DNA of 40,387 nt from Psychromonas hadalis ATCC BAA-638 (lineage in GTDB: Bacteria > Pseudomonadota > Gammaproteobacteria > Enterobacterales > Psychromonadaceae). Of the stretch, positions 1-11,623 are shown one piece after another. The position numbers were made by a program, and so were the translations under genes. The notes beneath the pieces are model-generated. The model had not been told where the DNA came from. It did not search any database and saw nothing but the letters and a program-made list of their open reading frames with translations. The stretch's first letter is position 1. Every line of letters starts with the position of its first letter. The stretch lies in NCBI RefSeq assembly GCF_000420245.1, contig NZ_ATUO01000012.1, positions 1-40,387 on the forward strand, in the 5' to 3' direction.

Positions 1-68
1 GGTCGTTCATTGAAATAGGGGGAACAAATTTGTTTTGCATTACCATAAATACCTAATTTATCAATCAA
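1..68 (-). CDS. ampD: Probable 1,6-anhydro-N-acetylmuramyl-L-alanine amidase AmpD, N-terminal fragment
   Basis: Only the first 22 codons are inside the window; the gene runs off the left edge. Reading the minus strand, a strong ribosome binding site (aaggagg) lies 5 nt before a TTG codon at 66-68. The peptide that follows ends in CSPYFNERP, preceded by a GxxGNAKQ stretch. This matches the start of AmpD proteins, which open with a G..xGA...xSPH/Y..RP pattern before the amidase_2 domain. AmpD is a cytoplasmic zinc amidase that recycles muropeptides and indirectly controls AmpC beta-lactamase. No in-frame ATG precedes the TTG near the ribosome site, so the TTG start is preferred. The identification rests on a very short peptide and is moderate. 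Confidence 0.55.
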   Translation of the reverse strand, partial: MIDKLGIYGNAKQICSPYFNER

Positions 69-160
69 GTCAGCCTCCTTAAAGAGCAAACATAAAGCAC
101 AGAGTTATTAATATAAATGAAAACGGTTAATAATTCTAATATGAGGACGAAACATTAAGT

Positions 161-262
161 TCAAAAGCATTTAACCACGAAGGCACAAAGAAAAAGGAAG
201 TTAAAACCTAAGTTTTGGGGTTATTCGTGTCCTCTGTGTAGCGCAACGACTTCGTGGTGAAT
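161..262. repeat. Intergenic repeat of the CCACGAAG type, tandem copy 1
   Basis: The unit begins with aagttcaaaagcattt and ttaaccacgaaggcac, then aaagaaaaaggaagtt, and ends in cttcgtggtga. The outer parts are complementary (accacgaag / cttcgtggt), so the unit can fold back on itself. A second copy follows directly at 281-393, and degraded relatives lie at 14596-14758, 14863-14897 and 23680-23866. No open reading frame is evident. Similar CCACGAAG repeats are known from many bacterial genomes; their function is not established. Confidence 0.75.
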
Positions 263-280
263 AGTTTGTAAGTGCAAGTT

Positions 281-393
281 CAACAGCATTTAACCACGAA
301 GGCACAAAGAAAAAGGAAGTTAAAACCTAAACCTATTTTTTGTTTTTTATTTTCTTCGTGTTCTCTGCATCGCATAGCGACTTCGTGGTGATG
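281..393. repeat. Intergenic repeat of the CCACGAAG type, tandem copy 2
   Basis: This is a direct repeat of 161-262, about 120 bp downstream. The first 40 or so bases after the ttaaccacgaag start are almost identical to copy 1; the middle diverges and the end again closes with cttcgtggtga. Together with the enolase remnant at 458-523, the two copies fill the 545-bp gap between the likely ampD and eno. Confidence 0.75.
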
Positions 394-403
394 TTTTTTG
401 GGC

Positions 404-432
404 AAAAAAAATCCCCACCGGAGTGAGGATTT
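404..432 (-). terminator. Duplicated copy of the eno terminator
   Basis: On the minus strand, a short GC-containing hairpin (atcctcac / gtggggat) is followed by a run of eight T. It is nearly the same as the real eno terminator at 547-575 and lies just downstream of the eno 3' remnant, so it was probably duplicated together with it. Confidence 0.65.
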
Positions 433-457
433 GTATTTAAACTAAGTCAGTTTAAAT

Positions 458-523
458 TTAGAAGTTAAATGTACCTTTAACTTCAGCAAGACTGAATTAA
501 ACGAAGGTGCTTTATCATCAAGC
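458..523 (-). pseudogene. Remnant of a second enolase 3' end
   Basis: On the minus strand this segment ends in codons for [10 protein letters not shown] followed by TAA, exactly the last ten residues of the intact enolase at 614-1924. Upstream, the shared word tgataaagcacc (DKAP) is still visible, but five extra bases between it and the LAEV part break the frame, and similarity then fades. With the adjacent terminator copy at 404-432 this is a decayed partial duplicate of the eno tail, or what is left of a second eno allele after recombination. There is no start and it cannot encode an enzyme. Confidence 0.75.
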
Positions 524-546
524 ACAACTTAACTAAATCTACAGGC

Positions 547-575
547 AAAAAAAATCCCCACATAAGTGAGGATTT
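547..575 (-). terminator. Rho-independent terminator of eno
   Basis: On the minus strand, a hairpin with arms aatcctcac / gtggggatt is followed by eight T, about 40 bases after the eno stop codon. This closes the mazG-pyrG-eno transcription unit. Confidence 0.8.
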
Positions 576-613
576 CGTTTCAACAATAATCTTAACTAAT
601 AAGTTAGTTTAGA

Positions 614-1942
<1,329 letters not shown>

Positions 1943-2086
1943 TTAAAAATAAGTTTTCAATTTTTCTATTACATTTACTTACATTTTTTAGCAGATACAG
2001 ACAAAAATTATCGAGACACTGCCTGTAACTTAATAACATCTTATTTGGTAAGTTTCTAACAAAAAACGATGTTCTGTCAACAAAAA

Positions 2087-3793
<1,707 letters not shown>

Positions 3794-3926
3794 TTATATA
3801 AGATAAGTGATGATTTCATGACAATTTTAAAACAGGAAGAAAATAGAGCATTTAGATGGGAATGCAGTATAGCAAAACCTCTCATTTTGGACAATCTTTT
3901 TAAAAAGATGTTGCAGTTTTTTAAGT

Positions 3927-4742
3927 TTATAATTTTTTAACCCAATTCCAAATATTTTCAAGTTCAGCCAAACTACACGCATTAATCTTTTTACCCTGTT
4001 TTAACACTTCAAGCTCCACCAGCCTAAAACGTTTTTCAAATTTCCTATTCGCTTGACGTAACACGGTTTCGGGATCAGCGTTTAAATGACGAACAAGGTT
4101 TACATTCGCAAACAGCAGATCACCCAACTCATCTTCAATACGCGCTTGTTTTTGCTGATCGGTTAAATCGGTACGTTTCACTTCGACTAAAACCTCATCT
4201 ATCTCTTCGTGGATTTTAGCCACCACAGGCTCAAGTTCCGCCCAATCAAAACCCACATTGGCACAACGTTTTTGAATTTTATAAGCACGGTTTAGGGCAG
4301 GTAATGCCAGTGGAATATTATCGAGTACACTGTCAGGTTGCTTCATTAAATTGGCTTTTAAAAGACGCTCTTTTTGCTTCTCTTTCTCCCAATTAGCATG
4401 TATTGCTTGCTCGTTTTCAAATTCTGTTTGCGCAAAGACATGTGGATGACGACGCACTAACTTTTCATTGAGCGTTGCTAAAATATCAGAAAACTCAAAG
4501 AGTCCCTGCTCTTTGGCAATTTGTGCGTAAAACACCACTTGAAAAAGCAGGTCCCCCAACTCCCCTTTGAGATCAGAAAAATCTTGCAACTCAATGGCAT
4601 CTGCCAACTCATAAACCTCTTCAATGGTATGTGGCACAACGGAAGCAAAGGTTTGTTTTTTGTCCCACGGACAGCCTGACTCGGGATCACGTAAACGGTG
4701 CATAATATTTAATAATGTATCTAAATGATTATCTTTTGTCAT
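3927..4742 (-). CDS. mazG: Nucleoside triphosphate pyrophosphohydrolase MazG
   Basis: The 271-residue product hydrolyses nucleoside triphosphates to monophosphates and pyrophosphate, and in E. coli it lowers ppGpp under starvation and clears aberrant nucleotides. Two tandem MazG folds are visible. The N-terminal one has RDPESGCPWDKKQTF and the metal-binding TIEEVYELADAIE helix with GELGDLLFQVVF. The C-terminal one has KIHEEIDEVLVE and EDELGDLLFANVNLVRH. Length is close to the E. coli protein (263). It is the first gene of the mazG-pyrG-eno group, 202 bp upstream of pyrG, and is divergent from the RND operon. Confidence 0.96.
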   Translation of the reverse strand: MTKDNHLDTLLNIMHRLRDPESGCPWDKKQTFASVVPHTIEEVYELADAIELQDFSDLKGELGDLLFQVVFYAQIAKEQGLFEFSDILATLNEKLVRRHPHVFAQTEFENEQAIHANWEKEKQKERLLKANLMKQPDSVLDNIPLALPALNRAYKIQKRCANVGFDWAELEPVVAKIHEEIDEVLVEVKRTDLTDQQKQARIEDELGDLLFANVNLVRHLNADPETVLRQANRKFEKRFRLVELEVLKQGKKINACSLAELENIWNWVKKL

Positions 4743-4794
4743 TATTCTCTCTTTTTTGTAGTTAATATATCAATAGACTTGATAATTAGGAAAT

Positions 4795-4820
4795 ACTTTA
4801 TTAGAATAAACTAATAAAGT
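4795..4820. promoter_or_regulatory. Perfect 10-bp-arm palindrome upstream of the RND operon
   Basis: Arms ACTTTATTAG and CTAATAAAGT are separated by AATAAA, lying 23 bp before the adaptor start and 52 bp from the mazG start. A palindrome of this size between divergent genes looks like a repressor operator, for example of TetR or MarR type, but no such regulator is encoded next to it. It could also form a hairpin in the 5' leader. The operator role is inferred. Confidence 0.45.
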
Positions 4821-4842
4821 TAAACCTTAAAAAGGAACTATC

Positions 4843-5871
4843 ATGCTCACTAAATATAATCAGCCACTTTCTGTTTTTATCAGCCTATTGTTTTCTCTCT
4901 TTTATAGCAATCAGCTTTTAGCCGATGCGCTATTTACGGTTAAAAACAGTCAAAAAGAGCAGGTGATCCAACTTGATGCCACCCTTGAAGCGATTAACAA
5001 AGCGACACTCTCTGCGCAAACCAGTGGGCGTATTGTTAAAATTAACTTTGACAGTAATGATTACGTAAACGAGGGCGAGGTATTACTTGAGATAACCAAT
5101 AAAGAGCAAGGTGCAAAATTAGCAGCCAGTGAGGCTGACATTTTACGCGCAAAAGTGGCTTACAAAGAAGCACGTTTAACCTACGAACGTTATAAAAAGT
5201 TATTTCCTAAAGGGGCAATTTCTCAGGGCGACCTTGACCAAGCGGAAGCGGCCGCAAAAAGTAACCAACAGCAAATTAAAGCGGCAGAAGCGAATCTGAT
5301 TCAAGCCAAAGAGTCATTAAATTACACCATCGTGCGCGCGCCTTTTTCTGGTGTAGTGACTGAGCGACATGTTGAAGTAGGTGAAACAATTAATCCCGGA
5401 GAGCCTCTATTTTCAGGGTTGTCGTTAGATAACTTACGCGCGGTTACCGCAATACCGCAACGCTACCTGATGGCACTGCGTGAAAATCCTGAATTTACTA
5501 TTACCCTCAGTGACGGTAGTCAGTTATTTTCTGATCAAATCACCCTATTTAGTTATGCAGACCAACAAACACATACTTTTAAAGTGCGTATTGATCTGCC
5601 AAACAACGATAAATTGTTATTACCTGGCATGTGGGTAAAAGTCGCATTTATTAATGGCACTCGTCAAACAATCACCATCCCCACGAGCGCAGTATTAACC
5701 AACAATGAATTAACCGCGGTTTACCGTGATGTAAAAGGCAAAGCGGTATTAACACAAATTCGTTTAGGTAAAACACAAAATGGTTATATTGAAGTGTTAG
5801 CGGGCTTACAAGATGGCGATAAAATTAGCCTAGATGCTTATAAAACACGTCAAACGTTGGAGTTTAAATAA
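4843..5871 (+). CDS. RND efflux periplasmic adaptor (membrane fusion protein)
   Basis: The 342-residue product has an N-terminal hydrophobic signal (about residues 8-28, ending LLADA) without a lipobox, so it is likely anchored by the uncleaved helix or exported. It then shows the HlyD/AcrA layout: a barrel-sandwich half (LSAQTSGRIVKINF), an alpha-helical hairpin rich in A, E and Q (about residues 90-155), the second lipoyl half (YTIVRAPFSGVVTERHVEVGE) and a beta-barrel/membrane-proximal region. It would link the inner-membrane pump to an outer-membrane channel. Its stop overlaps the pump gene's ATG by one base, so the two are translationally coupled. A good ribosome site (aaaaagga) precedes the ATG. 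The substrate cannot be told. Confidence 0.93.
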   Translation: MLTKYNQPLSVFISLLFSLFYSNQLLADALFTVKNSQKEQVIQLDATLEAINKATLSAQTSGRIVKINFDSNDYVNEGEVLLEITNKEQGAKLAASEADILRAKVAYKEARLTYERYKKLFPKGAISQGDLDQAEAAAKSNQQQIKAAEANLIQAKESLNYTIVRAPFSGVVTERHVEVGETINPGEPLFSGLSLDNLRAVTAIPQRYLMALRENPEFTITLSDGSQLFSDQITLFSYADQQTHTFKVRIDLPNNDKLLLPGMWVKVAFINGTRQTITIPTSAVLTNNELTAVYRDVKGKAVLTQIRLGKTQNGYIEVLAGLQDGDKISLDAYKTRQTLEFK

Positions 5872-8800
5872 TGTCAGATAAACTCGGTATTTCAGGCACT
5901 ATAGCCAAATCATTTCAACACTCTGCCATCACCCCTTTGCTAGCGATTGTGGGTTTATTACTGGGTATCTTTGCCATTATTATTACCCCCAAAGAGGAAG
6001 AGCCACAAATAGATGTCACCTTTGCAGATATTTTCATCCCCTTTCCGGGCGCATCCCCCAAAGAGGTTGAGAACTTAATCACCATTCCGATGGAGCAGGT
6101 AATTTCAGAGATTAAAGGCATTGATATGACCTACTCATTTTCACAAAATGATGGGGCAATGATCATCGTTGTTTTTGACGTCGGCAAACAACGTAACGAT
6201 GCCATTGTTAGCTTATATAACCAAATTTACTCCAACATGGACAAACTGCCACAAAATGCAGGCGTCGGACACCCGCTGATAAAACCACGCGCCATTGATG
6301 ATGTGCCCGTCTCCTCGTTAACCTTATGGTCAAAAGACAGTTCCGTTACACCAGAGCAGTTAACACAGGTAGCACATGGCCTTGAGAGTGAGTTACAACA
6401 GGTTGATGGGACGCGTAATATTTTCACTGTTGGTGAACATCGACTAACAGTAAATGTGCGTATTGATCCCATTAAAATGAACAGTTTTGGGATCAGCTAC
6501 AATCAGATTAATAATATATTAGTGAGTAATAACAGTAGCTCCCGCTCTGTCTCTTTAGTACAAAATAATCAACTGATTAAAATCAAAACAGGGCAATTTT
6601 TACAAAATATTAACCAGGTTAAAAACCTCATTGTTGCCATTAAAAACAATGCCCCAGTGTATTTAAAAGATGTCGCAGAGGTCAGTTTAGGCGCAGATAT
6701 TTCCACCCAAAACGTAATGCATGGTGAAGCAGGCAAGCTTTATCCAGCGGTGACTATCGCGATTGCTAAACAACCCGGTAAAAATGCAGTAGATGTCACC
6801 AATGCCATAGCACAGCGTATTAATGAGCTTAAAAATGTGCTTATTCCTGACAATATCGAGGTGAGTATTTCACGTGATTACGGTGAAACGGCAAAAACAA
6901 AGTCTGATATGTTAATCACAAAGCTAATTTTTGCCACCAGCGGTGTCATTCTTTTAGTGTTTTTAACCATGGGCTGGCGTGAAGGCATTATTGTGGGGGT
7001 TGCAATCACCATCACGTTAACCATCACCCTCTTTGCATCATGGGCATACGGTTTTACCCTTAATCGCATCTCGCTATTTGCACTTATTTTCTCTATCGGC
7101 ATTTTGGTGGACGATGCCATTGTGGTGGTAGAGAATATCCATCGACATATGAAAATGAGTGATAAGCCCCTTAAAGAGCTGATTCCGATAGCGGTCGATG
7201 AAGTAGGCGGACCCACCATTTTAGCCACCTTTACCGTTATTGCGGCACTCTTACCGATGGCATTTGTATCAGGCTTAATGGGTCCTTATATGAGTCCCAT
7301 TCCTATTAATGCCAGTATGGGCATGCTTATCTCACTGACGGTTGCGTTCACACTATCACCTTGGTTAAGCTTGAAATTTTTAAAAAGACACACGCAAGAC
7401 AAAAAAATAGATAAAAATAAAGACGATAATGCCTTTATGCAACGTCTGTTTACTCGTTTAATTGGGCCTTTTGTTCTCGGTGAAAAAGCCCGTTTACATC
7501 GCTACGGATTATTAGCGTCAATCGTTGTGCTGATCATACTGTCATTACTGCTTCCGTTTAATCAGTTAGTGGTCATGAAGATGTTACCTTTTGATAATAA
7601 ATCAGAGTTCCAAATCACCGTTGATTTACCCGAAGGTAGCCCCGTTGAACAAACACAACGTTTGTTAGTTGAATTAAGCGAAGTGGTAAAAACGATTCCA
7701 GAGTTAAAAGATTTTCAACTTTATGCAGGCACAGCCGCACCAATTAACTTTAACGGCTTAATTCGCCATTATGATCTGCGCAACAGTGCTGAACTGGGTG
7801 ATATTCAAGTCAACTTGGTGAATAAAAATTTCCGTGATCGTGATAGCCATGCCATTGCCAGCAGTGTTCGTTTTGAGCTACAAGCGATTGCCAAAGCCTA
7901 TAACGCCAATGTAAAAGTAGTAGAAGTGCCACCCGGACCGCCAGTTTGGTCACCGATTGTTGCTGAAGTTTACGGCCCCAATGAAGCAATTCGTGAACAA
8001 ACAGCTAAGCACTTATTAGCTATTTTTAATGATACCGATGATGTGGTTGATAGCGACATCATGCACCCAGAAGATCATGAAAAATGGTTAGTTGAGATAG
8101 ATCGCGCTAAAGTTGCTCATTTATCACTGCCTTATGCAAGCATTGTGGATGCCATTGCAACATCAGTAGGGGGTAAAGATATCAATATCTTACACAGTGA
8201 TAATCAAAAATACCCCATCCCTATTCGCCTACAATTAAAAGAGGGTGAAAAAGTTAATTTAGAGCAGATACTGAACTTGAAATTGGAAAGCCTAACGGGC
8301 GACCTTGTACCACTTTCAGAAGTGGTGAGCATCAAAAAAACCACGGTTAAAAAACCGATCATGCATAAAAACATGGTACCGATGATCATGATCACCGCCG
8401 ATATGACTGGTGATCTCGATAGCCCCCTGTATGGCATGATGGATATCTCGCAAAATATGGCAGATAAAGGATTAGTCTTAAACCAGTACTTTATCAATCA
8501 ACCCAAAGGCACCTCTGAAATTGCACTGTTATGGGATGGAGAGTGGAAAATTACCTATGAAACATTCCGAGACATGGGTATCGCTTATGCGTTTGGTATG
8601 ATCCTGATTTACCTGTTAGTGGTTGCTCAGTTCAAATCTTATATTGTACCAATGATTATAATGGCGCCTATTCCACTCACTATTATTGGTGTATTACCGG
8701 GTCATGCACTATTAGAGCAACAGTTTACTGCTCCCTCAATGATAGGCATGATCGCATTGGCAGGTATCATTGTGCGTAACTCTATTTTACTGGTTGATTT

Positions 8801-9056
8801 TATTAATCATGAAACAGCGAGGGGAATGCCCTTCAAACAAGCGGTGATTCACTCTGGCGCAGTGCGTGCAAAACCAATTATTTTAACAGGACTTGCTGCC
8901 ATGATAGGTGCATTTTTTATCTTGGATGATCCGATTTTTGGTGGGCTTGCAATCAGCCTTATCTTCGGTATTTTAATCTCAACCGTATTAACCTTGGTGG
9001 TTATTCCTGTACTGTATTACGCGTTTATGGCAAAGCGCTTTGAAAAAGAAACGTAA
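5871..9056 (+). CDS. RND family efflux pump, inner-membrane permease
   Basis: The 1061-residue protein belongs to the AcrB/CusA-like RND superfamily of proton-driven exporters. Visible marks are the first transmembrane helix (about residues 20-38), a large periplasmic loop, and a helix block starting near residue 340. Within it, the proton-relay Asp pair is at residues 414-415 in GILVDDAIVVVENIHRH. A second periplasmic loop (about 570-870) is followed by a C-terminal helix block with GIIVRNSILLVDFI and a PIILTGLAAMIGAFF segment. The sequence suits the multidrug-like group with FPGASPKEVENLIT near the N terminus. No outer-membrane TolC-type gene or regulator is adjacent, so it probably borrows a channel encoded elsewhere. 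It ends 74 bp before proA, which is convergent, with a strong hairpin between them. Confidence 0.95.
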   Translation: MSDKLGISGTIAKSFQHSAITPLLAIVGLLLGIFAIIITPKEEEPQIDVTFADIFIPFPGASPKEVENLITIPMEQVISEIKGIDMTYSFSQNDGAMIIVVFDVGKQRNDAIVSLYNQIYSNMDKLPQNAGVGHPLIKPRAIDDVPVSSLTLWSKDSSVTPEQLTQVAHGLESELQQVDGTRNIFTVGEHRLTVNVRIDPIKMNSFGISYNQINNILVSNNSSSRSVSLVQNNQLIKIKTGQFLQNINQVKNLIVAIKNNAPVYLKDVAEVSLGADISTQNVMHGEAGKLYPAVTIAIAKQPGKNAVDVTNAIAQRINELKNVLIPDNIEVSISRDYGETAKTKSDMLITKLIFATSGVILLVFLTMGWREGIIVGVAITITLTITLFASWAYGFTLNRISLFALIFSIGILVDDAIVVVENIHRHMKMSDKPLKELIPIAVDEVGGPTILATFTVIAALLPMAFVSGLMGPYMSPIPINASMGMLISLTVAFTLSPWLSLKFLKRHTQDKKIDKNKDDNAFMQRLFTRLIGPFVLGEKARLHRYGLLASIVVLIILSLLLPFNQLVVMKMLPFDNKSEFQITVDLPEGSPVEQTQRLLVELSEVVKTIPELKDFQLYAGTAAPINFNGLIRHYDLRNSAELGDIQVNLVNKNFRDRDSHAIASSVRFELQAIAKAYNANVKVVEVPPGPPVWSPIVAEVYGPNEAIREQTAKHLLAIFNDTDDVVDSDIMHPEDHEKWLVEIDRAKVAHLSLPYASIVDAIATSVGGKDINILHSDNQKYPIPIRLQLKEGEKVNLEQILNLKLESLTGDLVPLSEVVSIKKTTVKKPIMHKNMVPMIMITADMTGDLDSPLYGMMDISQNMADKGLVLNQYFINQPKGTSEIALLWDGEWKITYETFRDMGIAYAFGMILIYLLVVAQFKSYIVPMIIMAPIPLTIIGVLPGHALLEQQFTAPSMIGMIALAGIIVRNSILLVDFINHETARGMPFKQAVIHSGAVRAKPIILTGLAAMIGAFFILDDPIFGGLAISLIFGILISTVLTLVVIPVLYYAFMAKRFEKET

Positions 9057-9061
9057 ATAAT

Positions 9062-9127
9062 AAAGTCGGGTCAGATCAAACTTACTGTGAGATTAATTAA
9101 GTTTGATCTGACCCGACTTTTTTTTCT
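9062..9127 (+). terminator. Long perfect hairpin with T-run between the convergent RND pump gene and proA
   Basis: The arms 9062-9084 and 9098-9120 are perfect 23-bp complements with a 13-nt loop and contain gtcgggtcagatcaaac. A run of seven T follows on the plus strand. It serves as a terminator for the pump gene and could act on proA in reverse. The stem is far longer than usual, and the gtcgggtcagatc word resembles REP-type elements seen in other marine gammaproteobacteria (recalled, not searched). Confidence 0.8.
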
Positions 9128-9129
9128 TT

Positions 9130-10377
9130 TTAACTACGTACTAAATAATCACCTACACCAATCCATTTATAGGTAGTAAGCTCTTGTAAACCCATTGGCC
9201 CACGGGCATGTAGTTTCTGTGTTGAAACAGCAACTTCTGCGCCTAAACCAAATTGGCTACCATCGGTAAAACGGGTACTGGCATTGATATACACAGCGGC
9301 TGAGTCCACTGCATTGACAAACTGATTAGCAACGGTGAAATCGTTAGTTAATATACCATCCGAGTGCTGTGAGCTATGTGCGCGGATATGCGTTAATGCT
9401 TCACCCAAATCTGCAACGACTTTCACGCCAAGGTGCAGTGATAACCACTCACGGGAAAAATCGCCTTGCTGCGCAACGGTAGCATCGTCACCTAGAATGG
9501 CTTTCGCTTTTGGCTCTGCCACTAAGGTCACGCCTTGTGGTAATAGTTTAGCGGCTAGCTTTGGTAAAAATTCAGCTGCAATATCTGCTTGCACTAACAG
9601 TGTATCTAAGGAATTACACACCGATGGACGTTGCACTTTAGCATTTTCGATAATCGCTAATGCTTTCTCAACATCCACTGATTTTTCTGCAAACAGATGA
9701 CAGATGCCAATACCACCAATGATCACGGGAATAGTACTGTTCTCTTTACAGAAGTTTTGTAGGCCAGAGTTGCCACGCGGGATGATCATATCAACATATT
9801 GATCCATTTTTAGTAGTTCACCCACTAAAGCACGATCGGTATTTTCAATGTATTGCACTGCTGTTCTTGGCAGACCAGAAGCTTCAAGGGCATCTTGAAT
9901 CACTTTCACTAAAACAAGATTAGAATTAATGGTTTCTTTACCACCACGTAAAATACTGGCATTACCTGTTTTCAAACAAAGTGCTGCAATATCGATGGTT
10001 ACATTAGGACGCGCTTCATAGATAACACCAATCACCCCCACTGGCACACGGCGCTTACACAGTTTTAAACCGCTCTCTAACAGTTTGCTATCAAACTCTT
10101 CACCCACAGGGTCACTCAAATTAATCACACTGCGTAGGTCGCCAATAATGCCTGCTAAACGGCTTTTATCGAGTAATAATCGATCTAATAGCGCGTCTGT
10201 TAATCCCGCTTTTTTACCCGCTTCAATGTCTTTTTTATTAGCATCAATGATCAGTTGTTCATTTGCTTCAAGTGCCAGCGCAATCGCTTCAAGTGCTGCA
10301 TTTTTTTTTGTACTATCAGCAATGGCTAATTCATAACTTGCGGTTTGTGCTTGTTTTCCAATTTCTAATAAACTCAT
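9130..10377 (-). CDS. proA: Gamma-glutamyl phosphate reductase
   Basis: The 415-residue cytoplasmic enzyme reduces glutamyl-5-phosphate to glutamate-5-semialdehyde with NADPH, the second step of proline synthesis. The aldehyde-dehydrogenase-fold features are clear: [21 protein letters not shown] near residue 120, GGKETINSN, the catalytic cysteine in [17 protein letters not shown], and the C-terminal [28 protein letters not shown] segment. Length matches the family (about 415-420). It lies 34 bp downstream of proB in a proBA operon. Confidence 0.98.
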   Translation of the reverse strand: MSLLEIGKQAQTASYELAIADSTKKNAALEAIALALEANEQLIIDANKKDIEAGKKAGLTDALLDRLLLDKSRLAGIIGDLRSVINLSDPVGEEFDSKLLESGLKLCKRRVPVGVIGVIYEARPNVTIDIAALCLKTGNASILRGGKETINSNLVLVKVIQDALEASGLPRTAVQYIENTDRALVGELLKMDQYVDMIIPRGNSGLQNFCKENSTIPVIIGGIGICHLFAEKSVDVEKALAIIENAKVQRPSVCNSLDTLLVQADIAAEFLPKLAAKLLPQGVTLVAEPKAKAILGDDATVAQQGDFSREWLSLHLGVKVVADLGEALTHIRAHSSQHSDGILTNDFTVANQFVNAVDSAAVYINASTRFTDGSQFGLGAEVAVSTQKLHARGPMGLQELTTYKWIGVGDYLVRS

Positions 10378-10411
10378 TATTTTCCCTCTAATCTTATATA
10401 GATAAACCTGT

Positions 10412-11539
10412 TTACAGCAACACTAAATCATCACGATGGATAACCACCGTGCCATGTTCAAACCCTAAAATAGTTTCTATTTGATCTGAATGCTGACCTT
10501 TGATTTTTTCGATATCAATACTTTTATAGCGCACCACACCGCGCGCAATTTCATTACCCGCTTGATTGCAGATAAGTACCACATAACCCCGTAAAAAAGT
10601 CTCTTCGGTGGTGATAATCCCTTTTGCAAGTAAACTGCTACCCGATGTGATTAATGCTTGCTCTGCCCCTTGATCAACAATAATTTTCCCTGCAATACGA
10701 GAGCCCGCAAATATCCAATTTTTACGCGCTTCCAAACGGCTATTTTTAGAGACAAAACGTGTGCCCACGGGTTTATTATCAACCGCTTCTAAAATAACAT
10801 TTTTTTTATGCCCAGAAGCGATAACCACTTCAATACCGGCACGATGTGCAACCGTTGCAGACTCTATTTTAGTGGCCATGCCTCCCGTGCCAAGACCGCC
10901 GACACTACCGCCAGCAAGCGCATGAATTTCATCGGTAATTTCAGCTATTTCTGGGATCAATTTTGCATCAGGGTTATTACGTGGATCTTCAGTGAATAGA
11001 CCCGCTTGATCAGTTAATAACAACAAAAGATCTGCATCTGCTAATAATCCCACTAATGCAGAAAGGTTGTCGTTGTCTCCCACTTTTATTTCGCTGGTTG
11101 CCACCGCATCATTTTCATTAATTAATGGAATAATACGATGATGTAACAATGTATTTAGCGTATCACGCGCATTTAAAAAACGTACTTTATCATCAAGATC
11201 TGCACGGGTTAATAACATCTGACCGACATATAAGCCATAAATTTTAAACAGGGTTTCCCATACACGCACTAATTTGCCTTGACCCACAGCCGCTAACATC
11301 TGTTTATTCGCAATCGTAGGGGCAATATCGGGCATATTAAGGTGCTCTTTTCCGGCGGCAATTGCACCCGATGTCACCACCACAATATTGTGCCCTTGCT
11401 TATGTAATACTGCACATTGACGCACAATTTCAACCATATGCGCACGATCGAGTTTTGCCGTACCACTAGTAAGTACACTTGTACCTAGTTTTACAACAAT
11501 GGTTTTTCTTTTAGTATTTTTTCTAATATTGATTTTCAT
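10412..11539 (-). CDS. proB: Glutamate 5-kinase
   Basis: The 375-residue product phosphorylates glutamate at the first, proline-inhibited step of proline synthesis. The amino-acid kinase domain (about residues 10-260) shows [26 protein letters not shown], the substrate loop [23 protein letters not shown], and [12 protein letters not shown]-terminal PUA domain (about 280-375) has the RKNWIFAG start, followed by GSSLLAKGI. Length is as in the family when the PUA domain is present. It starts 23 bp past a terminator that separates it from crl, so proBA probably has its own promoter. The ribosome site before the ATG is weak. Confidence 0.98.
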   Translation of the reverse strand: MKINIRKNTKRKTIVVKLGTSVLTSGTAKLDRAHMVEIVRQCAVLHKQGHNIVVVTSGAIAAGKEHLNMPDIAPTIANKQMLAAVGQGKLVRVWETLFKIYGLYVGQMLLTRADLDDKVRFLNARDTLNTLLHHRIIPLINENDAVATSEIKVGDNDNLSALVGLLADADLLLLLTDQAGLFTEDPRNNPDAKLIPEIAEITDEIHALAGGSVGGLGTGGMATKIESATVAHRAGIEVVIASGHKKNVILEAVDNKPVGTRFVSKNSRLEARKNWIFAGSRIAGKIIVDQGAEQALITSGSSLLAKGIITTEETFLRGYVVLICNQAGNEIARGVVRYKSIDIEKIKGQHSDQIETILGFEHGTVVIHRDDLVLL

Positions 11540-11561
11540 AGCAGAATCATTTTCTTAAAAG

Positions 11562-11600
11562 CAAAAAAAACAGCAAGGGCAAAAGCCGTTGCTGTTTTAG
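11562..11600 (-). terminator. Rho-independent terminator between crl and proB
   Basis: On the minus strand, arms aaaacagcaa / ttgctgtttt enclose a gcc-containing loop and are followed by a run of T. It lies 24 bp after the crl stop, and the reverse strand also has T after the stem, so it may work both ways. Confidence 0.8.
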
Positions 11601-11623
11601 TATACCATTATTGATAGTTAGGT

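Noticed and set aside
161-393. CRISPR array
   Set aside because: There are only two tandem units of about 120 bp with no regular spacers, and similar units are scattered elsewhere. It is a dispersed repeat.
6878-7228. 116-codon open frame antisense to the RND pump
   Set aside because: It lies wholly inside a strongly conserved membrane-helix region of the pump gene. It has no ribosome site and its composition fits a shadow frame.
4843-9056. Heavy-metal (CusBA-type) efflux system
   Set aside because: The adaptor lacks evident metal-binding Met/His clusters, there is no CusC or CusF partner, and the pump motifs fit the general multidrug-like group, so no metal role is claimed.
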